From: Hericium rajendrae | Lineage: Eukaryota > Basidiomycota > Agaricomycetes > Russulales > Hericiaceae | NCBI GenBank assembly: GCA_033439255.1 | Contig: CM065883.1 | Coordinates: 248,001-312,000, forward strand | DNA: 64,000 nt | Direction of reading: 5' to 3' | Shown here: in pieces, positions 56,652 to 64,000 of the stretch | Numbering within the stretch: position 1 is the first letter of the stretch | Layout: the number at the start of each line of letters is the position of its first letter | Notes under the pieces: model-generated | Seen by the model: the letters and a program-made list of their open reading frames with translations, nothing else | What the model was told of the DNA's origin: nothing | The model's database searches: none | Made by a program: the position numbers and the translations under genes

Positions 56652-59504
56652 TTACGCCGTCTTGCCCGCATCCTCCTTCAACGACACGATCCTGTTCAAA
56701 ACCAGATAATCGCCCTGCCTACGTCCAGGCTCCGTGCCCTCTGGCTCGTCCAGACTCGCCACCCGCGAGTCTTTGTCCAGCGCAAAGTACGCCACCCGCA
56801 GGCCCTGGAATCGCACAGACTCCAGCCCGACCAGCTGCTCACTCGACACATGCGCTTCCGCCTCGGGATTGCCCAGCTCCGCGTTCTCCGCCAGCACCTT
56901 CGCCGTGCGCGTCTTGCTCTCCGCCTTTGTCTCGCCGTACGCGCGTTTTGCGAGGGCCCAGAACCCGCGCTCGACGAGCGCGCCGCGGATGGTCTCGAGG
57001 CTATCCGGGTTCAGGTCTGCCTTGTAGTCCGCGGTCGCAGCGGGGTTGTCGCTTTTGAAGAGACGGTGAAACACGCGCGTCTCGTCGATACGGACAGGGC
57101 TCCCGCTCGGAGCGTGCTCCGCAACCCACTGGATGAACGCTTTCGGCTTCTTCACCGGCGCACCATCGGCGCCATCTTCGAGCTTGGCGATGATCTCAGT
57201 GACGGCACCCGTCGCGGGATCTGTCTTGTATGACGTTGCAGTGATAGGGTGCGGCGCTTGGAAGAGACCCACGGTCTTGCCTGGTGCGAGGCGGAAGTAG
57301 TCCGGCGAGTCCTCCAAGCGGAAGTCGTCCGCGTCGATGTAGACCGTGCGCGTGAATGGAATGCGCGATGTCCCGAGCGCGGGCACCTTCGGATGCAGCG
57401 GTTTCTCGACCATGAGCACGTAGTCCTCAGGCAGATTCGTGATGGTGACCTTCAGCGGGCGGAGAACCATCAGCAGCCGGGGCGCCGAGTTCTCGAGGTA
57501 CTGTCGCACGGTCTGATCGAAGCGCGCGCTTTGGATGAAAGACGGGGCAGTGGAGACGCCGAGAGAACTGACGAAAGAGATGAGCGCGCCCGGCGGAATG
57601 CCGCGGCGCCGGAGTGCACGATGAGCGTGTAGAGGCGCGGATCGTCCCAGCCGAGAACGTAGCCTTCCCGAACGAGCGCGAGGATCTTGCGCTTGGACAT
57701 AACGGAGCCTTGGATGTTCAGCCGGCCATATTCTGACTGCCGGGGTTTGTAAACCTCCAAAGCATCACATAGCCACTCGTAGGATACGCGTGACGCGATG
57801 AATTCGGTAGTGCAGAGGGAATGCCTGGATCAAGAGTCAGCAGTCAGCTTGATTGATCAGTGAAGAGACTGACGAGATGTTTTCGAAGCTATCGACCAAA
57901 CAATGGGTGAAATCGTAGGTCGGGTAGACTTTCCACTTGTCACCTGTCCTGTGATGGGGTGCAAGGAGGACGCGGTATGCAATAAGATCCCACATCTGAG
58001 GATTTCCATCCTCGAGATCCTGTTTCATGCGAAGAATCGCCTCCCCGGGCTTATAATGCCCTTTCGTCATTTTGTCGAATTCCTCCAATGACTCCGAAAT
58101 CGGCCGTATTCTGTGAACGCACGCTGTGCGCGGACCGCCGTCATCACCACCTCGATGCTCATGAATCTGCTCCCCTAGTGAACGAAAAAGGTCATGGTAT
58201 ACTCAGGCAAAATCTGAGCACAACTTACCGGTGCAGTGGCATACATAGCCATTATCCCTCTTGATCAGCTCCACTGCAAGATGGTGCAGTTGGTCGAAAT
58301 AATCGCTCGAATATGTGATCTTCCATGGTTCAAAGCCTAACCATCTCACCATCTCCAAGATACTCTCGAAGTATTGAGCCTCCTCCGCCTCAGGATTCGT
58401 GTCGTCATAGCGCAGATAACACTTCCCACCGTGGTACGCTGCGAAACCAAAATTGACAAAGATCGCCTTGGAGTGGCCGATGTGCAGATAGCCATTAGGC
58501 TCGGGCGGGAAACGCGTGTATACGAGTCCTCCTGTCGCCGCGAGGTGGGCGTCGCGTAGTGCGGGTGAGATCTGGGGGTTCTCGCCGGGCTTGTGCAGCT
58601 TGCCGAGGAAACCCTCTTCGAAGACGCTCCTCGTGCTTGTCGATGCGGATGGTTCCGCTTCCTCGCGTGCTTTGGACGCTTTCGGCGCCTCCTTTTTCGG
58701 CTCCTGGATGTAAGAGTGCAAAAGGGACAATCAACAGAAGCTATCGAGCACTCAAAGCGCAGACGCACCTTGCCCTTCGGCTTCGCCGCCGTCTTTGGGC
58801 CAAATGTCTCCGTGAACACGCGCTCAACGGTATTCTTCAGTTCTAGCGGGTTGGCCCACCGCAGCTCAGACGTTCCTTTGAGGCTTCCAATCGTCTGGCC
58901 GAGAGCCGCCCAGCCTGCGATAGCGTTGGCCTTAATAAACTCGGTCACGCGAGCAGCAAGTTCTTCGGTTGTGATGCTAAATCCTAGCGTTTTTGTCAAC
59001 TGCTGTGAGGTGTTAGAAGTAGGGCATGAATCTTACCAACTCCACATTCTTTGTCGAAGTCCTTGTCGTCTACGGGTAGTGTATGTGTTTCCATGTACTT
59101 CGCAGCAGCTGTTCATCCCAACCCCAAGAAATGAGATGAAACACTCAATCAGCAAACGATCCTCTCTTGACCATTGTTCCCAGCCCGCCACCCTGTCCAC
59201 TAAAAGCAAACTTGCTCACCATTAACTTGATCTACGCTCTTCAATCGCCCATCAAGATTGCACTAAGCACAAAATCTCTTTGCGTTTCCTCCAGCTTCAC
59301 GCCCGGCACAGCCAGCGCCGCAACAAGCACGGCATGCCTCTCATCTAGTTCACGACTCGCAAGTCCATGTCGCTCAATCAGATCCTGCAGCACCGCCGCG
59401 CTCTTCGCGCTTTTCGCAGCCTCGGCGGCCTTCGCCTGCGTGAGCCCGATCGACTTGAAGAGCTCGACGGTATCTGAGTTGGTAGGCTGTGCTTTCGGTG
59501 GCAT
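56652..59504 (-). CDS. Glutaminyl-tRNA synthetase (frame breaks present)
   Basis: Class I aminoacyl-tRNA synthetase charging tRNA-Gln. It starts [20 protein letters not shown]. Exons in transcript order are 59,220-59,504, 59,037-59,108, 58,769-59,002, 58,229-58,703, 57,874-58,174 and 56,652-57,824. The non-specific RNA-binding N-terminal domain precedes the catalytic core: [15 protein letters not shown] (HIGH), [13 protein letters not shown], and VMSKRK (KMSKS-type), then the anticodon-binding beta barrels. The frame shifts by one base near 59,253 (before [10 protein letters not shown]) and near 57,618-57,622 (between DDPRLYTL and ALRRRG). No splice site explains either. The phase at the exon 2/3 junction also disagrees. 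Either the assembly lost single bases or the copy is decaying. Confidence 0.88.
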
Positions 59505-60070
59505 GTAATATGGGTCAAGGGGGAAGAAGGGGGAAAGAGTGGTTGGGTGATGATTTGGATGCACTGCAAGATGGTCGGAGGAGTCAATCGATTGCCAGTG
59601 TCTTTCCTTCTACAAATAGGAGTAAATAACGCGTCTGCTAATGACCGTGTCTCGTCTCGCTTGCTGACCGGAATGTGATGAGACTTGAAGACTGCTTGCT
59701 GTTCAGCATGTTATCAACTCGCCCGAACAGCAAAGTGCCTGCCGCCCCGTATCCCACTCGCGCACGGACGACGATGCTCACGCACGCACTCAAATTTGCA
59801 CAAATCTGAGTTACAGTTAATAACGAGACACAGGAAGTAGTAAGTAGGTATCTAAGATGATGACGATGATGGTATGCATGCAGACGAGAAACAACATATC
59901 TGGGGCGTGGATGGCATGAATGAAAGAGAGTAAAAGAACATATAGTGCATGAGATCGACCGAGTCCGAATCCGAGCTTGAATCAAAACATAAAACACAAA
60001 ACAATATACTGCATCACTCCAGCGACGTCAACAAACCAGAGATCTCCCAGCACCGACTGCTAGACTGCAT
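59505..60070. other. Intergenic, no gene seen
   Basis: Upstream of the synthetase start and downstream of the proline-rich gene. No RNA gene or conserved frame is visible. Confidence 0.5.
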
Positions 60071-61614
60071 TCACGCGTCAGCGTACAGGTCCTCGACGCT
60101 GTATTCCTCCTGTTCATCCAAGTCAATGGGGAGTTCAACAGTCCCAAGACGTGGAGCCCCGGGCTGTGTGTCGGAGCCCGACGCTTCTCCTTGTCTAACG
60201 CCGTTGATGGGGTGGAGCGAGTCCATCTCCTCCAACTCCGCTTCACGTTCGACGTGGTAGGCGGGCCCGGCGCTGTACGCGGAAGCGCGAACCGCTCGCG
60301 AGTCCATCATGGGCTCTGTCTGCTGCGGGGGGAAGTACTGCGGAGGCCGCGAAGGGCCTGCCACATTCATCTCCATAGCGCGAGGAGGAGGAAACAGGGG
60401 TTCTTCAGGGTGTAGGACCGACCAAATGAGTTCATTGTAGGCTGCCTTCTGCGGATGGCTCTCGGGCAACACAGCCAAATGCGCAAGGATCCCAGCAGAA
60501 CTAACATCATCCTTCACATCCAACGCGCGCTGAAGCAGCTCCGGCCATGTTGGAAAGCGGGCAAAAGGCCCAGTTCGCGCTGCTGACACGCCCTGTGGCA
60601 CGCTGCGGGGGGCCACAGACGCGTAGCGAGGAAGCACGGCACGGGAAGGTGGAGCTGGAAGGCGCTGCGGAACGCTGGTGGACGCTGCAGACACAACGAC
60701 GGGAGGGGGAAGATGGAAAGGCTGCGGCGCGATGGAGGACGTTGCGGATGCGACCGGAGGAGGTGGAAGGCGCTGCTGCACGTTGGTGGCCGCCACAGAC
60801 GCGTCGCGAGGAGCCCGGACGGGACGGGAATGGGGACCGCGCTGCGGCATGCTGAAGAATGCTCCACACGCGTCGGGACGACGTGCAAAAACGGGCAGGG
60901 GAGCCGGACGGCTCTGCGGCCCGTGGGCGGATGCTGCAGACGCGTTGCCTGGAAGGGCAAGAACGGCAGACGGAGGGGGGTTGACCCGCGGCAGGGTGGG
61001 TGGCACTGAAACCGCGTCGAGAGGAAGCGCGAAGATGGGGAGTGGGACAGTCCGGGGATGAGGTGCTGCCCGGGATACAGCAGCTCGGGGAGGGCGTGCA
61101 GCCTGGGGAGGGGGCTGCATAGACGGAACAATCGGCGGCGTCGCCAGTATGGGTGTCGCGGAAGCCTGTAGCAAACAATGTCAACTCTGCCGCCGCCCAG
61201 CGAGACGTCAAGGAAGGTACGCACATGTGCAACCTTCCCTTTCTTCCCCGGCCGTGCGACATTGGGACCCGGTTCGACCTCTGCCGCCTTGCGCTTCGTT
61301 GCCTTCGCTGTCGTGCCACTGCCTCGCTTCTTCGACGGGCCGGCCGCGTTCGCCGGTGTCTGCTGGGTGGCAGGGGCTGCCACAGGATCGATCTGAGGAG
61401 GAGTGCAGACAGTCTTCTTCGCGCGAGGCTTGCGCTGCTTCCGGATGGGAACTGGGGCGATCTCGCACTGCGAGGGCGCCGCAGCTGAGGCCTCGGTTTG
61501 ACGTTGAGCGTCAGCATTCGCGTCCTCGGCCTCTCGCCATGAGTATGTCTGTTTGACGTTGAACCCAGGAATAGGGCCAGCATATGCAAGAGGGTTTTTG
61601 TGAAAAGCAGGCAT
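60071..61614 (-). CDS. Proline-rich tandem-repeat protein
   Basis: Two exons in transcript order (61,225-61,614 and 60,071-61,165) separated by a 59-bp intron give 494 aa. The start MPAFHKNPLAYAGPIPGFN was chosen as the first ATG followed by sensible composition. The first 130 residues are basic with nuclear-signal-like patches (PIRKQRKPRAKK, SKKRGSGTTAKATKRK). Then come about seven imperfect units of about 24-25 residues built around SVPQRLPAPPSRAVLPRYA. A short folded-looking segment follows (FPTWPELLQRALDVKDD) and an acidic C-terminus (LPIDLDEQEEYSVEDLYADA). Probably a nuclear, largely disordered protein. No family is recognised. Confidence 0.6.
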
Positions 61615-63367
61615 GAGAATGTGCGAGCAGTTGGTCGGTGTGATCGTGGTGAGAGAGATGGTATAGAAGATGGTGCAGGTCAAATGTCTGAAGTTCGTTT
61701 TAAGAGGAGAGCAACGCTCATTATCCTGTAGCCGTAAAATTTGTAATAGCGCATTTTTCGGTCAGCTAAGCTATAACGGTGGGCAAAGGGAAACACGCAC
61801 CGTTCGCTTACGAGCAAGCGGTCTATTGTCCTGCAAATTTAGCTAGGATGTTTCACCTCAATACTAGCCCTCGCTATGACAATCCTTGCCAAAGGCTGAC
61901 TTCGAAATGGAACTATAGCGTCGCCTGGGCAAGCCGTTGCTCCATGACGCTATCCCGCGCCGGCCTGCATCGCGAACGTCTCCGCCGTGAATCAGGGCGA
62001 AATGCTTAGCTAGTCTGCGGTCTCAACTTTCAACCGGACAGATCGGCCGTCATCCAGATAGCTTTGCCAAAGGCGATCTACGGATGGCTACACAGCCGGA
62101 CATGAGCGGTGTCCGTGCCGTGCTGATGTCTGTCCCGACGGTTACAGGCCAAACGCGGCTCACACGATGGAAGTAATTCTATTCCATTGGTTGGAATGTC
62201 CATAGTCTATGAAAGTCTACGGACATGCCTCCAATACAAGAAGATGTGCTCCCATCCTGCGGCAGCTTCGACAAACCTGCACGCCGACGCAGCAGCATCG
62301 GCTCGGGACCATGCCAGCGCTACAAAAATGTCGAGAGTCGAGAGTCGAGAGTGAGTTGTGCTTGATCTGTGAGGACATAAACTGACCACCCACGGCTCCT
62401 TATATATAGCGACCAGGCCACTGAGCTTTGACCGTGCATTGTTGCTTGGCCATTGTCAATGCGCGACCCAGGGTGATGTGGCACGCCGATGGCTCGGAGA
62501 CCGAGATACGTCACCTCAATGGCTTTCGACACGAGCCAGGAGCTCTGAGTATATGATTCGTCGCTCGAGGTAATGCTAGGCTGTAGATTCTGAGGGATTC
62601 AGTGCTGAATCGACAGCGAGTTGAGAAGGATGCGCCCTCTAAAGCTCCTTTCAGACCTCTCAGATATCGTCTTGAGGGAACGTCCCGCGTCGCGCCAACT
62701 TCCCTCAAGAAGGAAGGTGTCGGATTCGGTGCCGCTCCAATTCAAAGATCCCAGTCGAGCGTTTTCCGTCCACCAGTCGATTCCAAGTCCGAGTTCCGTT
62801 GGAAAAACTCTCTAATGCTACAGAAGATGTGGGACGCATGCTCCTCAAAGCGACTGACTAAAGATTAGATTGTTTATGAATGTCAAAGCAGCATAATAGT
62901 ACAGCAGTGGATGACTTCCCGCAGGATCTGGATTGCATGCAGATACCTAGTGCGGACTTCGAACGAGAAGTGGAATTCAGCATTGGAGGAGTTGCAGCCC
63001 GCACGCAATTGCAATGTCTGAACCGAAGTACAGATGTATAGAGCGGAGAGAGGCGGAGTAAGGGTTGAGCACGGACACAGAGGCCATATGCGAGAGCGGA
63101 GAGCTGGCGGAGAGTAAACAATCTATACTGATACAGATATTATCCTGGACAGCACTTGACATCTGGAAACGTCGTTTTGTGACCCAAAGCCATCATTCGG
63201 CAAACCGAATATCTACTCTGCAAACCGTTCCAGATGGCTGCGGGAAGTCACCCAGTGATAGTCATATGTGTCGTGATCTACACTAAGAGCACTTTATCGC
63301 AGTCTAGTATAGCAGCTATAGATACAGTACTTGTACTGCTCCAAGTCTCCCCATATTCAACGAGAGT
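61615..63367. other. Intergenic, no gene supported
   Basis: About 1.75 kb with only short frames. A triplicated GAGTCGA word at about 62,332-62,352 is the only local repeat noticed. No tRNA was found. Confidence 0.45.
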
Positions 63368-64000
63368 TTAGTGCACAATGACATCTCCGGGCTGTCCGAC
63401 TAGCCTCCTGTTCCCCTTCTTGCTCCACCAGCTCGGCTCGTCAACCTGTATCTCCATCTTACGCGTCGGCACGCTGGGCGCGTCGAGTGCCTCTTTGAGC
63501 CGGTCATCAACGAACGCAAGCACCAACTCGTTGATGACGCCGAGGATGCGATGCGCCGCGGGGTCGCGGATCAGGCGCGGGAGCATCACGGGAAGTCAGA
63601 GAACGAGACATGCTTCGCGCCGACTGTACGCGCGCGGTGCTCGCGTCAGCCCATCAGATAAGTAAAATGTAAGGGGGCACGCACTCATGGTGAGGATGTA
63701 ACTGCCGCGCCACGCCGGCACAACCTCCTCTAGCCGCGCGTAATGATCTTGCCAGAGCGTGAAGCCCTCTGCGTTGATCACGAGTAACTTCGTATGCGAC
63801 GCGGGCGTGTCGTCTGCAGAGATGGGCGCGGGGCCCGGGTATGCGAGCGGCTCCAGCCATGGGTCGAGTGCTATTGCGTGGGAGACGGGGATCTGAATGA
63901 TAGGCTCCGACTCTAAGGGAGGATTCGAGAGCACGGAGAACTGGAAAGCGAGTCAGTCGAGGGTAGGGAAAGGAAAGCAGAGGAGAACTCACAACGGTGG
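63368..64000 (-). CDS. PAF-acetylhydrolase-type lipase, 3' part
   Basis: The gene runs off the right edge, so only the C-terminal part is seen. Exons are 63,993-64,000 (partial), 63,685-63,940 and 63,368-63,623, with introns of 52 and 61 bp. ALDPWLEPLAYPGPAPIS carries the Asp of the triad, and GAKHVSFSDFP carries the His. The nucleophile GxSxG would lie upstream, outside the window. Family members hydrolyse the sn-2 acetyl or oxidised acyl group of phospholipids. The frame shifts by one base near 63,589-63,592, directly after SDFP, where VMLPRLIRDP continues in another frame. This could be an assembly slip (GG read as G) or a real lesion. Confidence 0.75.

Noticed and set aside
56586-57233. 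215-codon plus-strand frame
   Set aside because: Antisense of the synthetase C-terminal exon.
60507-61589. 360-codon alternative minus-strand frame in the repeat gene
   Set aside because: A second frame of the same repeats. The frame with a clean start, splice pair and acidic tail is preferred.

Overview
The window looks like a nuclear contig from a mushroom-forming basidiomycete (Agaricomycetes). Introns are short (about 45-65 bp) and dense, GC is moderate, Ty3/Gypsy elements are nested, cytochrome P450s are tandem, and there are several large protein families that I associate with agaricomycete genomes. Exon structures below were read by eye. Most were accepted only when splice sites, phase and total length (divisible by three) all agreed.

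Region 1, about 1-23,830, is a graveyard of nested mobile elements. A minus-strand Ty3/Gypsy fossil runs from about 434 to 14,828. It is split by a 2.7-kb DNA transposon with terminal inverted repeats (1307-4039), by a 3.0-kb non-autonomous LTR element with identical 151-bp LTRs (7136-10,099), and by a solo LTR of its own family in opposite orientation (10,981-12,000). Its 5' LTR abuts a broken gene (14,829-23,826) for an RNase H-like plus DEDD-exonuclease protein. That gene is itself split by a second, gag-only LTR element (16,965-22,169). The most unusual item is the 151-bp-LTR element. It carries one long ORF that does not look retroviral, with two glycine-every-fourth-residue helices and a run of VQTD-like repeats.

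Region 2, about 23,900-32,500, returns to host-like genes: a small coiled-coil protein, a DUF2264 protein, a dual-specificity-phosphatase-like protein without its catalytic cysteine, and a basic low-complexity protein.

Region 3, about 32,560-41,860, is a three-gene locus. Gene A (12 exons, 1572 codons, C2H2 finger at the N-terminus) and gene B (406 aa) lie on the minus strand. Gene C (303 aa, coiled coil) is divergent from A across a 222-bp gap. Gene A belongs to a repetitive agaricomycete family that may be transposase-derived, and it carries a single in-frame TGA.

Region 4, about 43,800-64,000, is ordinary gene-rich sequence: an orphan 183-aa protein, a Bin3/MePCE-type RNA methyltransferase, a 14-exon serine carboxypeptidase, a decayed SET-domain pseudogene, two tandem P450s, glutaminyl-tRNA synthetase, a proline-rich repeat protein, and the 3' part of a PAF-acetylhydrolase running off the right edge. 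The synthetase and the acetylhydrolase show single-base frame breaks that all look like GG read as G, so assembly error must be considered. I found no tRNA, rRNA or CRISPR array.
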